Shown here: piece by piece, positions 35,824-47,016 of the stretch | Layout: each line of letters starts with the position of its first letter | Position numbering within the stretch: position 1 is the stretch's first letter | Source of the DNA: Dillenia suffruticosa | Lineage: Eukaryota > Streptophyta > Magnoliopsida > Dilleniales > Dilleniaceae | Length of the DNA stretch: 64,000 nucleotides | Direction of reading: 5' to 3' | NCBI GenBank assembly: GCA_033439265.1 | Contig: JAVTVX010000034.1 | Location: 15,142,501 to 15,206,500, forward strand | Made by a program: the position numbers and the translations under genes | Notes under the pieces: generated by a model | What the model was told of the DNA's origin: nothing | Databases searched by the model: none | Seen by the model: the letters and a program-made list of their open reading frames with translations, nothing else

Positions 35824-36170
35824 ATGGACGTTCGAAGGCGATCGTGTGTGGCCCCACCTCCATCCGCAGTGGTAGGGAAAGGCATAAATGATGTCGGATT
35901 GATGAAGAAGGTGAAGGATTTGCCTCCTCCTCCTCCTCCTCCTTCGCCGACAAAGCCGTTGGATGCCTTGCCGCTGCCACTCTACATCACCAATGCCGTC
36001 TTCTTCACTCTCTTCTTCTCCGTCGTCTACTTCCTCCTCTAGTGCTGGCGCGAGAAGATCTGCAACTCTACACCACTCCACATCGTCTCTCTCTCCGAGA
36101 TCGCCGCCATCATCACCTTCATCGCCTCCTACATCTATCTTCTCAGCATCGATTTCGTCCTGCTACTCAA
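35824..36170 (+). pseudogene. HMGR: HMG-CoA reductase N-terminal fragment (captured)
   Basis: The fragment begins MDVRRRS, passes a proline run (a CCT repeat) and then reads [18 protein letters not shown] and [12 protein letters not shown] (first membrane segment). An in-frame TAG at 36040 follows, then [17 protein letters not shown] and a second membrane segment ([15 protein letters not shown]). This is the well-known ER anchor of plant HMG-CoA reductase, the first committed enzyme of the mevalonate pathway. The catalytic domain is absent. The stop and truncation make it a pseudogene fragment. It lies about 130 bp inside the left TIR, same strand as an outward-reading TIR promoter would drive. 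Confidence 0.9.
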
Positions 36171-36200
36171 AGGTCTCCTATTGTTTGTTTTCCTACTGCT

Positions 36201-36205
36201 CAAAG
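36201..36205. repeat. CAAAG target-site duplication, left
   Basis: It directly precedes TGTGACATC at 36206 and is identical to 39203-39207. Confidence 0.85.
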
Positions 36206-39202
36206 TGTGACATCAAGAAAATGTCAAAGAAGCAAAAAAAAAAAAAAGGGCCCCACCACCACCACCTACACTTTCCCTTCTTCTTTTTCTTTCTTTTTCT
36301 TCTTCTTTTCTCTTTCTCTTTTCTTCCCCTGCTCCCGACTCTCTCTTTTCACGCCTGTGTTTGTCTCTTCACTCTCTTATTCAATCTCCCACCAAACTTC
36401 AATAAATTTGCAATTTAATTGCACTGACCAACCATCAATTCTTCAAATGATTCTTGGAATGGAGGATTGAAGGGAGAAAACCTAGGAATTTGCTTCAATG
36501 GAGAAAAATTATGGTCTTGAAGCCCAAACCCCAAAACGTAATTCGACTACAAAATAAAGGTAATTCCTTACCCTTAATCTTGGATTTTACTTCTTTATTA
36601 TCATATTTAAATATATTGTAAAGATTTGATGGAAATCTCTTAGGAAAGACAAATCGTAGAAATTTCGTGAATAGTGAAATTAGGAGAAAGGAACTGAAAA
36701 CTTGCATTGATTTCCCATAAAGAGGTTGAAGGTCTATATCACCTTTATGTCTTGTTCAATATACTAAACGAATATCATGTTGCTGAGTCAAATTCTCGTT
36801 TCAATAGTAAGGTTGTTGCTTCTGCATGTTGGCACATCAGAAGTCTCATATGGTCCAGGTAGCTCTCACTGACCTCCCATTAGTTTTCTGATAAGTAACG
36901 GGCAAGTTAGGTATCTGCACTTCCCCTCTGGTGCATCAACATTTATCTTCATTAAACAGACAGTGAAAAATATAAGGATGAGAAATTAGGTTATGTTAAT
37001 TCGGGAAAATTAAAAAAATAAAATAAAATAAAATAAAAAATATGCCTTCTGCATTTCGTGCCTGTCAATTGATTTTTAAATCTTTTAACCTTGTTTTCTC
37101 CGATCTCCAAACTAAAAGCTAAGGTCATTTGGTTGTATCTTCATATTATGATTATCAAGTATTTTTGCCTATTTGGAGGTAGCCGGTCATTGTTTTAATG
37201 TGGAGGTAGCTAACCATAAAGTTAGTATCTTCATTTTGTTGCATAAATATGATGTCTTAATTTTCTTTTAGAGTAAGAACTTCTCTTCTTGCTTAATCCT
37301 ATGCTATGGATGATACCTCTCAAATTTTAGTTTTATTCAATATATTCAATTGTAAATGTTTGGTCTTTTTTTTATAACTTCTTAGTTGAGTTTTTAGAGT
37401 TGAAAAGGTGAAATAAATTATGAAGAATAGTTTCTTTGAGATGGTTATTATTTCAGTTGCTATTAATACTTTCGTCGAAAGTTTTGACTACGACTCTCCT
37501 GAAAGTTCTAAGTTATATGATGCGATATTCACATCTCTCTATATTTGCCTTATTAACTCTTGTTCATGCTGTGGAAAAATAGTGGTTTGTTTTAATCTAA
37601 TGTAATCTTCTTTTATTGGAGTTTGTGGACACATGGAAAAAGATCCAAAAGATAGATAGGATGCTGGGGTTTAAGTAAAATTGGGAAAAAATTGTAAACT
37701 TTTGAATTTAAGAAGAAATAACTCAAAAATTGCTATTGCTGGTTTAGGACAATCCCTTGGAGATTCGAAAGGGGTCATTATGGAATAATTCTGGAAATAT
37801 GGAGTGAATATCCTCCCTAAAAGTGAGTGGATGGTTATGTGCATATGAATGAGTAAACTGTTTTCAGTTATGATTTATAAATTGAGTTCTGAAATGAATT
37901 TGCAAATGGAATTGAAATTGTTTTGTGATTGTGGTATACCTAAAATGAAATTTTGAAATGTCTATGACTCTTGAACTTGATTATTGGATTTTTGCACCAT
38001 GTTACTTTGGGATACTCATGTGAATTGTGAAATATTGCTCTACCTTATATTTGAGCATGTATTGATTGATAAATTGAGTTTGGTAATATGGTGCTGGGAA
38101 AAATGACTATAGTCTGAGTCTTGCTACGAACCGGACCAGTGGGGCGGCGTGGCTAAGGCTATTTTATTTAGCTTGGTGGTAGGCAGGATAGAGAGCCTCC
38201 TCAGGCTATTGGATAATGTGGTAGCACCCTACGGAGCTTTGCGCCAATGCCAAGGTGGAGGGGATTTTATGAAAATTATAGAAAACCCCTTAACGGATCC
38301 TACCAACGGCCATTGGTAGGAGATTGTTTTCGGTAAACCCCAAAATTGTGAAAAAATGAGATTTGACTGATTGAATTGATTATATGAGTCATGGTGGATC
38401 GATATGAATGATTTTATGAGAATGAATTTCGTTATTGCATTAAATGATATTTGATATATGCATTTGGTATCATCACCCTCACCTCTCATTTATATGTCGC
38501 ATACCATTGCACTCCACTCATTGGGTATTTAAAATACTCACCCCCTCTTAAATCCTTTTCTAAGGACGTGTAGGGAGACGACGTCCACTATTGCAGATTG
38601 GAGGATTATTTTTGTTGATTTGTATAAGTATTTAGTAGTGTAGAATTTTTGGGAATTGTAGAACATAGAACTATGGAAAGAAAGTTATGTATATCTTATA
38701 CCAGGTGGATTTTACTGATATTGGTTGAGTTCTTCTGCAAGTATTGGTAAAATTCGACGATTATGATTTGTGACTTCATTATTTTCATTGAACCGTTTTT
38801 TAAAAAATGTTTTATCTTGTACTGGGACATTTGGATTGAAATATTAAATCTACAATTATGATTTGAGTCTTCTTTCATTTTTATTTGAAATATCTTTGGA
38901 ATGTTTTATTTATACTGAGAATTGTGGATTGGCTGGGATGGCCACACTACATGCATGCATATACAGAAACTCCCTTCCCAAATGTGTGTGCCGACCATGT
39001 TGGTGTGTATAGAAATGGACCAGATGGGTCCTTTGCATATGGCCTGTATATATGATTTTCTTATTTGAGGGATTTGTGTATTGGAAGATTTATTGTACAA
39101 TTGGAATACTTTACGCTGTCTCAATATATGGGGAGGTCATGCCCGTATGCCGAGATAACGCGGCGGTTGTTATATGCTCGACTGGAGAGTCGGGGCATGA
39201 CA
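36206..39202 (+). mobile_element. ~3.0-kb solo LTR, probably Ty3/gypsy, inside the Pack-MULE
   Basis: The interval begins TGTGACATC and ends GGGGCATGACA, LTR-like TG...CA ends of the type common in plant gypsy (Tekay/Del-like) elements. It is flanked by a perfect 5-bp CAAAG duplication. No gag, pol or second LTR is seen. Landmarks typical of such LTRs occur, such as AATACTCACCCCC near 38535. The strand is inferred from the AATACTCACCCC element and is uncertain. The length is in the range of long gypsy LTRs. An alternative is a different TE with TG/CA ends, but a 5-bp duplication fits an LTR best. Confidence 0.75.
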
Positions 39203-39207
39203 CAAAG
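39203..39207. repeat. CAAAG target-site duplication, right
   Basis: It directly follows the terminal CATGACA of the solo LTR and is identical to 36201-36205. Confidence 0.85.
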
Positions 39208-39208
39208 A

Positions 39209-39677
39209 GCTGCCTAGTTGAAACCACAACTTTAAACCCCAGAAAAATCAACCGCCTTGCCGTGACTAACCCAAATAAACGAGCACCTGTAAATACCACA
39301 TTAGTTTTCTCAACCCCATTTGAGGATTTCAGTTTTGCTTCTTTAATGGTAGGGGCTAATCCAAAATTAATATACCCATGGTTAAGTAGAAAATAATAGG
39401 CAGAATCAACAAACCCTAAATTTTTTGGTCGAACAGATTCTTGAACTTGTTCCTTGGTTAACCAGATAGAAACATTAGATCTCCAACGAGAAAGAATATG
39501 ATTTCTAACATTAATGTAACCAGTCTGTTCATTACCTCCAATTTGAGAAGCCACATTGGCTTCAATTTCTTCTTCTGTCAAAGAATTGACAGAAAATACA
39601 ACGGAAATTGCAATTAGGGCTTCGACGTCGTCCTCTTTTGTGAGTTCAGAAATTCGACGACGTCTATGAATCTTCAC
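39209..39677 (-). pseudogene. LDL: LSD1-like histone demethylase (LDL) SWIRM fragment (captured)
   Basis: The minus strand reads KIHRRRRISELTKEDDVEAL, then IAISVVFSVNSLTEEEIEAN, NVRNHILSRWRSNVS, SAYYFLLNHGYINFGLAP and IKEAKLKSSNGVEKTNVV. This is the SWIRM domain and the start of the FAD-binding domain of plant LSD1-like (LDL1/LDL2) histone H3K4 demethylases. The glycine-rich FAD motif is damaged: GARLFG stands where GAGLAG is usual. Similarity stops at GFKVVV, near the junction with the HMGR segment, and the catalytic amine-oxidase domain is absent. The ~155 codons of homology are open. The solo LTR interrupts the element just below. Confidence 0.9.
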
Positions 39678-39717
39678 AAGGATTTCATTTGTGTGTTCGA
39701 TGGATTTGTGAAGTTGT

Positions 39718-40040
39718 ATTTTTTTTTTGTTTAAACGAGAGAGGAGAGGAGAATGAGAAAGGGAGAGGGAAGGGGGAGAAAGAGTTTTTTAAGGGGGAAG
39801 TGCCACGTTAGCACCTTTGGTTACGTGACACACCATGTCAGCAACTCCTTGCCAGGCAGCATCCAAATCATCTCCAATGTTCACCCAACTCGACAATTAA
39901 TGGATAGGTTGGTGCCGTTACTAACGGAGGGACTAACAAGTTACGATTTTTGAAGTCTAGATCTTCAAGCGTAATGTTTTGAAGTTCAGGGACAAATTTG
40001 TGAATTCAGAATCAAGTTTAAGAACTAAACAAGTAATTAA
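39718..40040 (-). repeat. Right terminal inverted repeat of the Pack-MULE
   Basis: This is the inverted partner of 35369-35692 and ends ...TAAACAAGTAATTAA at 40040. The LDL fragment begins about 40 bp inside it. Confidence 0.93.
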
Positions 40041-41802
40041 TTCTTCCCTCTATCAATTCTAAAAACTTAGATCTTATACCAACCCTCATTTTCTACTTGG
40101 GTTTTAAATCTTTTAATGATATCAAAAGTTTCAAACTAATTTTTTTAAGAAGTACACCCAAATCTTTTTGCTATAATCATCAATGAAAAGTAGAAAATAA
40201 AAATTTTTACTAAATGATAGAGAATTAATGGGACCACAGACATTAGCATAAACCAACTGAAGTGGTTTTGTAGCTTCTTGTCATTAATTACTTTGAAAAT
40301 TTTTTCCTTGGATGCCTTCTAAGTATAAAGTCTTGACAAATCTAATGTGGGTGATCCATGATTGAAATTCCTTTCACTATTTTCTTTACTGCTAAGGCTT
40401 TGAGGTCTCAAAAATTAATGTGGCCGAATCTCCTATACCATAGCCATGTTTTCAAGCACATAAAGTCAGCTATTCAAAAATTCAATAAAAATAATATGTT
40501 CTTTGTTATTGAAATTTCTGCTATAGCAACAAAAATCAACCCTAAATCTTGCAACCATTTCTTATAGTTTACTCAAACACATGATATTACCAGTTAATTT
40601 AGGGATATAGTAAGTATTAGCAAATAATTTATGACCATTATTTTTAGTGTTGGTTACTATAGTGCCTCTATCTTCAATCTCTACCTTTGTATTGCCTCCG
40701 AATCAAATATATCCAATTATATTTGATTTTGAGATTAACAAACTTGTTTCGATCTCCAGCTATATAATTGCTAACACCATTGTTCAAATACCATGTTTTT
40801 AGCTTCAACATCATTTCTTTTTCGAGAGATAGCACCAAACACAAGTCATCTTCCATTGTTAACTCAACAAATTGTGTCTTTGGACTTACTTTGTTACTAC
40901 TCTCACATTCCGAAGCAAAATGACTAAATTTACGACACGTCATTGAATGTGGGATTTGTATACGCCTTACTATTGCTTTGTCTTCTTCTTCCTTGGCCTC
41001 TAGTTTTTCCTCTTCCTCAGTTTATATTGGTGACATTTTGATCCTCCTTCCTCTTTGTTGACCATGTCCACCATGACCACAACCTTGGCCTCTTCCTCTT
41101 GATTGGTATCTTCCTTCTTTACTCGATCCTTCTCCTTTCACAACTGCTCTTGACTGCAACATGATATTCCGCCCTTTATTGCTTTGGTTCATACTTTCTT
41201 CATGTCCTACTAAAAACTATCGAGTTGTTCAATGGTCACCTCCTCCAAGTCTTTAGATTCTTCAATTGCAATCACCACATGATTAAATTTGGAACTAAGG
41301 GAGCATAGAATCTTCTCCAAATCTGTTTTACAATGGTTTGAACACAAATGAAGTAATTTTAATGGTTTGAACACAAATGAAGTAATTCGAGTTGGGTTCA
41401 CTCTCTTTCATAGAAAGGGCTGAGTTTGAAGTCTTACTTTTTTCTCACTTTGTCAACATTAATTAAAGTGTTCTTCAAAGCATCTCTTGCTTGCTTGGCG
41501 ATGGTTTCGTTAATTTCATTATCCAATTCTTGATTAGTAACTGTAGGTGCAGCTTAATCCTTCTTTCTCTTTTTCTCTATGGTTTATGTTTGTTTTCATG
41601 TAGACATAGAGGTTTAAGTTTCTTTAAATTTTAATTCAACAATATCCCATACTCCTTAGAAACCAGGGATTGCCTTCATCCTTATAGCCTAATTTTCATA
41701 ATTGAACTTAGTAAGGCTTGGATATTTGAATGAGATGGAGATATCCTTTCGCGCCATTTTTAAAACTTGGCTTAAATTTGAATTGTAATTGTGATACAAC
41801 TT
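40041..41802 (-). mobile_element. copia-2 segment C: integrase core start, protease, gag
   Basis: Just right of the Pack-MULE the minus strand reads VENEGWYKI and FRIDRG (integrase), then PLQLVYANVCGPI-like sequence near 40235. At 40674-40943 a zinc knuckle (CRKFSHFASEC) and a protease-like WYLNNGVSNYIAGD follow; the usual catalytic DTG/DSG is lost as NNG. Gag traces lie at 41210-41401 and above. Many stops break the frames. Segment C precedes segments B and A in element order, so A, B and C are pieces of one element. Confidence 0.85.
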
Positions 41803-41971
41803 TGTTAGAAAGTAAGCAAAAAAATTTTAAACTTTGTTAGAATTTAAATTTAAGAACTTCAAATCACTTATACATTCACACGAGGGAGGAAAAAAGAGAA
41901 AATATGAACTAAGAAGTACTTAAGCTACTTCTTGTATTGCTTGATGAATTATTTGAAACTTATTTATAACA
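41788..41971 (-). repeat. copia-2 degenerate PBS and 5' LTR, part 1
   Basis: GTGATACAAC at 41791 looks like a mutated copia PBS (GCTCTGATACCA on this strand). TGTTAGAAAGTAAGC at 41803 would be the LTR edge. The LTR is cut at 41971 by the CACTA element and appears to resume at 48616. Across the junction, after removal of one ACA, the minus strand reads a TATAAATAAG promoter-like segment. Confidence 0.6.
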
Positions 41972-42175
41972 CACTACAAAACAAGTGAGTTATTCTGATG
42001 GACTAAAACCGTCTCCTAAATATGATAAAACCATTGGCAAAAGCTTCTACGACGGATGGAGTTTTAGTCGGTAATACACCAGTCGGGATAGGTGTATTCC
42101 GACACTTTTCATGACTGTTGAAGTATGTCATATATTTATAGTAACGGTCAGAAAGTGTTGGTAAAATTACACTAA

Positions 42176-42560
42176 GTATGGATAAAAATTACTATATTTT
42201 ATCATCAGTTACCATTCGGTTACTACTTGGTTACTACTCAGTTACTACTTGATTTTGATTATCACTCAGTTATGACTCGGTTATTATCACTCAGTTAGCA
42301 CAAGTATTATCTTTTGTCGTCGGTTACTATATAACTGTTAAGAAATGTAACTGTCATTTAGAAACGGTTATTTATATGTTAGGAAATGTTATAACTTTTA
42401 TCGTTGGTTACCACTCGATTACTACTCGGTTACCACAATTATTACCTTTTATCTTCGGTTAGTCATTTATGTCGGTTAGTACATATGTTCATATGTTATA
42501 TCAGTTATTGCAGTCATTTATCCGTTAGCAAATGTTACTATTTCGTCAGTTATCACATAC
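42176..42560. repeat. Left subterminal repeat array of the CACTA element
   Basis: Short units of the type (C/T)GGTTACTACT and CAGTTA(C/G)TACT recur many times (for example 42211, 42226, 42238, 42421 and 42430), with variants such as TATCACTCAGTTA. CACTA transposases bind such subterminal motifs. Confidence 0.8.
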
Positions 42561-43724
42561 TGTAAGATTACCACACAAGCTGATATTTTAGGAAATATCA
42601 TAAACTATAAAATAAAGAAATTACTAAAATAATAAAATATCTTGTATTATTGAGAATGATTGATACATTAATAGAATAAGAAAAAAAATATTACATATCA
42701 AATAACTATATATCTTCTCTTCTCTTCTCTTCAGCATATCTTCTGCCCCAAATATGCTTGAGTCGCAGTATCAACCTTCATGTCAATCTATTCATAAAAA
42801 GGATTATAAAAAAATATTATCTTTTCTCTGAATGGAGTATGTCAATCCATTCATAAAAATAAAAATTGTTATAAATAAAAATATTACCTTTTGAATGCAG
42901 TCACGTAGAGATAATGATTGTTGGTTGGGAACTAAGAATACAAATAATTTAGATTATTATTAAAAACAAAAATGAAATTGAAATTGGTAATATTGTGTGA
43001 AAACAAAGAAATAACATTCGAACTTAAATCTGAACTAAACGAGATGATTAGGTTTCTTCAAAGTCAAGTTGCTCTAGGATGATTGTGATTCTTCAAAAAT
43101 ACTCATCCTTCATTTAATTCATCCAAAATGAGTACAAGCTGTGAAAATTTAAAATATTTCAAAATATAATATAATCTAAATTTTATTTTAAAAAAATATG
43201 TGATTACCTGTTTCACGAAAATTTTGGTTGATTCACAAGCAAGAGGTTTGAGCAGAGATGAGAGGTTTTGAGGGGAGGAAGGGAAAGAGGGTTCAGAGGG
43301 AATGATTTATAGAAAATTTTGTTTATTTCACCGCCTAAAAAAATTTTCAAAATTTTCAAAAACCCGTCAATTTTTCCCGCTTTTTTAATCTTTTTACCGC
43401 CTTTAAATCATCAAGTTTTTACCACCTTAGAGTTTAATTTCATCTTAATCTACCGCTCTTTTTTTATTATATCATCAAAATTTTGTATTTTCATTTGTAT
43501 TTTTATTTCTGTTACCAACTATTACTATAACATTATAACATTGTTTCTATATTGTTACTATGTTATGTTATAATATTATTACTAAATTATATTAAAATCT
43601 TTTAATTTTATATTATTATGTTATTTAAATTAATAATATTAATTATACCATTATTCTACATAATTCATATTTAAAATTTTTTATATATTAATTATAGCAT
43701 TATTGATTGAAAGGCCAGTGCTCG
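42561..43724. other. CACTA interior, left arm: no gene seen
   Basis: AT-rich sequence. The part near 43240-43420 is partly inverted relative to 45520-45680: both contain tccCGC-tttttt and ACCGCC-type motifs in opposite directions. No recognisable protein. Confidence 0.5.
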
Positions 43725-43962
43725 TCCCATGACGCATACCTACACGGGTGCCTGCGCGGCATGCATGGTAGCCCATGCAAATGTGTGCGTGGGCGCCCGC
43801 ATGGCATGAGTGGCATATGCCCCCGCGTAGGGCAACAGCGCATGCAAGCGCCTGCACAAGGTGCCCGCGCGGGCGCTCGGCTATGCCAACACAGGCGCCC
43901 GACTATGCCAACGCGAGCGCCCTAGCATGGGGCATGCACACATGGAAGCGCCATGTAAATTA
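43725..43962. repeat. GC-rich island 1 of the CACTA element
   Basis: The composition switches abruptly from strongly AT-rich to strongly GC-rich. Motifs such as GGGCGCCCGCATGGCAT, GCGCATGCAAGCGCCTGC and CAGGCGCCCGACTATGCCAAC recur imperfectly. Overlapping open frames here only reflect the lack of AT-rich stop codons. Confidence 0.85.
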
Positions 43963-46505
43963 GTATATTATTAAATTAGTAATTTATATATTATTATTTT
44001 AAATTATTAATATTATTATTTAAAAATTATAATAATATTTAATCAATCAAGCAATTCTCACAAAAATTAGGCAGTAAATTTTGTTAAAGTCCCAAAAACA
44101 TTTTATATTTTGGTATCAGCCGCCAAAATTTTTTATTTGTTTTTTGTTTCAACTACGAAAAATTTAGTTTTTACGCCAAATTATCATATTACTTACTTGC
44201 TATATGTCTATTTCTTTTTTTTTTCTTTTTGACTTTCTTTGTTTGCTTTTATTTAAACAAAAACAATTTAAAACAATTATTAAATTAAATTAACTTTGTG
44301 TTAGGAAAATCAAACCACCTTACCATAAAATTCAAATAAAATTCATTAAAATTCATTGTCTTATTATGGTTTGGAAGATGATATGATAGATTTAACAAAA
44401 TTAATTAAACCACTTAAAAAATAAAATTCATTGTGTATGATGTTTTGCCTTTGACAAAATTGGGGCGAAAATTTTAGATTACTTTATTGTTAAATTTTGT
44501 TAAACTAGTTGTAAGATTAACATGATAAACTAAGAGGTGTTACTCAATTACGTTTTTCTAAGATTGGTTACTTTAATCAATGAACTAAATTAAATCTGGT
44601 CTTAAGTATCTATCCAAGAATAATGTTAGTAGTGCAACATAAATTTTATCTTTGCCCCTAGCAACATTAACTTAGTCTTGGTGTCTAAATGTCAATAATG
44701 GTAATTGAGCAATTGAGTAAATATTTGTTCTATCTTATCATATCATTTTTTTAGTGGGTGAGATGGATATTGTTAGTGGGTAGTACAACTAATAAACACG
44801 ATATTGTTAGTTGTTGATTAGTGGTACAACCTTAAATTTATTATTACATAATTTGATATTATTTTTTTAAATATTATTCTTAAAAGAGATGACAAATACT
44901 ATAGATACATACTCTTCAATACATACTACTCAATAGTGACTCAATTGCGAGTGTAAGTATATACTGTCATATATATATATTAATATTAAACTCTATTAAA
45001 CTCTAATATTCTATGTACTGTTTCATATGAAGTAAATGTAATATGTTCGAAAAATAAATCAATCATGGTTGAAACTTTATAGTAAATCATAGTAAAGACT
45101 TTATTATGTGTTTATTCATCGTGTAATAAATGGGTACAATGATATTAATAAATGGAAACAGTATAATTTTGATATGAAAATTTAAGTAAAAACTAGATTT
45201 AATCATTTGTTTAATTAGATTAATCTGACAAGACAAACCGTGAATACTCTACTACTTATAAGGAGTTGTAAGAGTATAGATATGAAAAAATTAACAAATT
45301 CTAAAAATTAATTCTAAAAATTACATTGCATGAGAACTATAGAGAAATGGAGGCAATGAGTATAATAATATAGTGACTAAGAAAAAAAGAGAGAGGGTCA
45401 AAAAATTGTGAAATGTAGTAATTAGTTAGTAATTAGTTAGTAAGTACTTTGTAAGTAAGTAATAAAAATCACAAGGCAGTATTAATTAAAAGTATAAAAA
45501 AAATTGTGAGAAATTAAAAAACGCGGTAATGAAAAAAGAGGTAATGAAAAAAAGGCGGGAGAAAAAGCGCGAAAACAAAGTTTTAAAAATTTGTTTGTGA
45601 AAATTATATATTATAAATTCAATCCAGAACAAAATTTCTTCATCTTTCCCAGTTTTTCTCCCCAAACACTAACTCAAAAATTTTTTATCCTTCCCTTCAA
45701 AGTTCTTCTCCCCAAACTCATTTAAACTTCTCACTCATACTTTACAAAATTTTATCTAGGCAAGCTCTTCTTCCCTAACTCATTTAAACCTCTCACTCAT
45801 ACTTTACAAAATTTTATCTGCCATCAAAATTTCTCCATCCTTCCTTTGAAAGCTCTTATTCCTTAATTCATTTAAAGCTTTCACTCACACTTTGTAAAGT
45901 TTTATTTTGGATATTTGAAATAACAACGATGAACATTATACGAAGAAGCACAACTACTCCAAATTCAGTCGAACAAGCTCAATCATCCAACATATTACCC
46001 AGGTTTTAAAAAATAAACATATTATTTTTATTTTAATTTGAGATTTAATATTAAAATAGAAAATTTTCAAAAAATTGGTGCAGAAAAAGAAAAATTTTGT
46101 GAAAACTTATTTTTAAAATTTGTTTATGAAAATAGAGAGAGATTGTTACAGTGGAAGTGTAAAAATTTTGTAAAAAATTTGAAAATATTTTGGGAGACAA
46201 ATAATCTAATAAATATATTATTATAAATTATATTATAAATTTACCAATTTAGATCAAATTATCGAGATAATGTACTTTTTCATAATATAATATTTGTATA
46301 ATAATCATTTAATTATTATTAATATTATATTATATAACTTAATTAATTATTTTAGATGTGAAAAAATATTTCAAGCGGTGTCAATGTTAATAATTTTAAA
46401 TCATTAGATTCATTAAACTGTAAATAATTTTCTTAATTTTTATTATTATTAATTTAAATAAAATTACTAGTAATTTAAACAATTAAAAAATTGCTTGACT
46501 GCACC
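43963..46505. other. CACTA interior between the GC islands: no gene seen
   Basis: AT-rich DNA with simple-sequence-like stretches. Near 45700-45910 three imperfect direct repeats occur (starting around 45700, 45764 and 45850), each with CT(T/A)CT...CTCATTTAAA and TCACTCATACTTTACAAAATTTTAT-like text. Confidence 0.55.
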
Positions 46506-46509
46506 GTAT

Positions 46510-46985
46510 TAGGCTGCTACAGGCGCTTGAGCCTACTCGCGCGGGTGCCCGCATAGGCAGGCGCTGCGCGCATGCGAGCGCCCGTGCGGGCGCCTACCCT
46601 TGCTCGCGTTGGAGCCCGCGTAGGCGGGTGTTGTAGGCAGGCACACATGCGAGCGCCCGCACCGGCGCCTGCCCATGCTCTAGCGGGCGCCCGCGTGGGC
46701 AGGCGCCCCTCGCAAGCAGCGCCTGTGCGGGCGCCTGCCCTTGCTCGCGCTGGCGCCTGCCCATGCTCGAGCGGGCGCCCGCGTGGGCGCTGCGCCCCTC
46801 GCAAGCAACGCTCGTGCGGGAGCCTGCCCTTGCTCACGCTGGCGCCCGTGTTGGCGGGCGCTGCACGCAGGCAGGCACGCATGCGAGCGCCCGCACTGGC
46901 GTCTGCCCATGCTTGAGCGGGCGCCCGCGTGGGCAGGGGCCCCGCTCAAGCAGCGCCCATGCGGGCAGGCGCCAGCTTGCTCAGC
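46510..46985. repeat. GC-rich minisatellite island 2 of the CACTA element
   Basis: About 475 bp of very GC-rich DNA is built from imperfect repeats that alternate CCC(T/A)TGCTC(G/A)(C/A)GCT and GGGCGCCCGC(G/A)... units. The perfect 12-bp palindrome GCGGGCGCCCGC occurs at 46683-46694, 46771-46782 and 46917-46928. Long frames are open on both strands here, but their products are low-complexity Ala/Arg/Gly/Pro and are not credible genes. Confidence 0.9.
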
Positions 46986-47016
46986 TTCCTTTTATTTATG
47001 CAAAATAGGGTAAAGT

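Larger units (their letters stand above)
35369..40040. mobile_element. Long-TIR Mutator-like element with two captured gene fragments (Pack-MULE)
   Basis: Inverted repeats of about 320 bp lie at 35369-35692 and 39718-40040, beginning TTAATTACTTGTTTA. Between them lie an HMG-CoA reductase fragment (plus strand) and an LSD1-like demethylase fragment (minus strand), and no transposase. Long TIRs with captured host exons are the mark of Pack-MULEs. It sits in the integrase of the old minus-strand copia: IDRG (the D of a D-D-E core) is read just right of it, and the next integrase segment to its left. I could not see the expected 8-11-bp target duplication. A 3-kb solo LTR now splits the element. 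Confidence 0.85.

Noticed and set aside
35786..36081. Minus-strand Glu/Arg-rich frames at the HMGR fragment
   Set aside because: They are antisense shadows of the CCT and TC repeats in the captured HMGR sequence on the plus strand.
35963..36470. Ser/Pro/Phe-rich plus-strand frames across the HMGR fragment and solo LTR start
   Set aside because: They run in a different frame from the HMGR homology and owe their length to pyrimidine-rich DNA.
40060..40080. AACTTAGA on both sides of the Pack-MULE as a target-site duplication
   Set aside because: The left copy adjoins the TIR, but the right copy is 25 bp away, with copia-2 integrase coding sequence reading right up to the TIR. It is probably chance.
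42176..42560. Regularly spaced short repeats as a CRISPR-like array
   Set aside because: The units are AT-rich, irregular and lie at the subterminal position of a CACTA element in a plant genome, which explains them fully.
46517..47013. Many overlapping long open frames in GC island 2 (Ala/Arg/Gly/Pro-rich)
   Set aside because: They are open on both strands and in several frames simply because the repeat lacks stop codons. The translations are low-complexity repeats with no domain.
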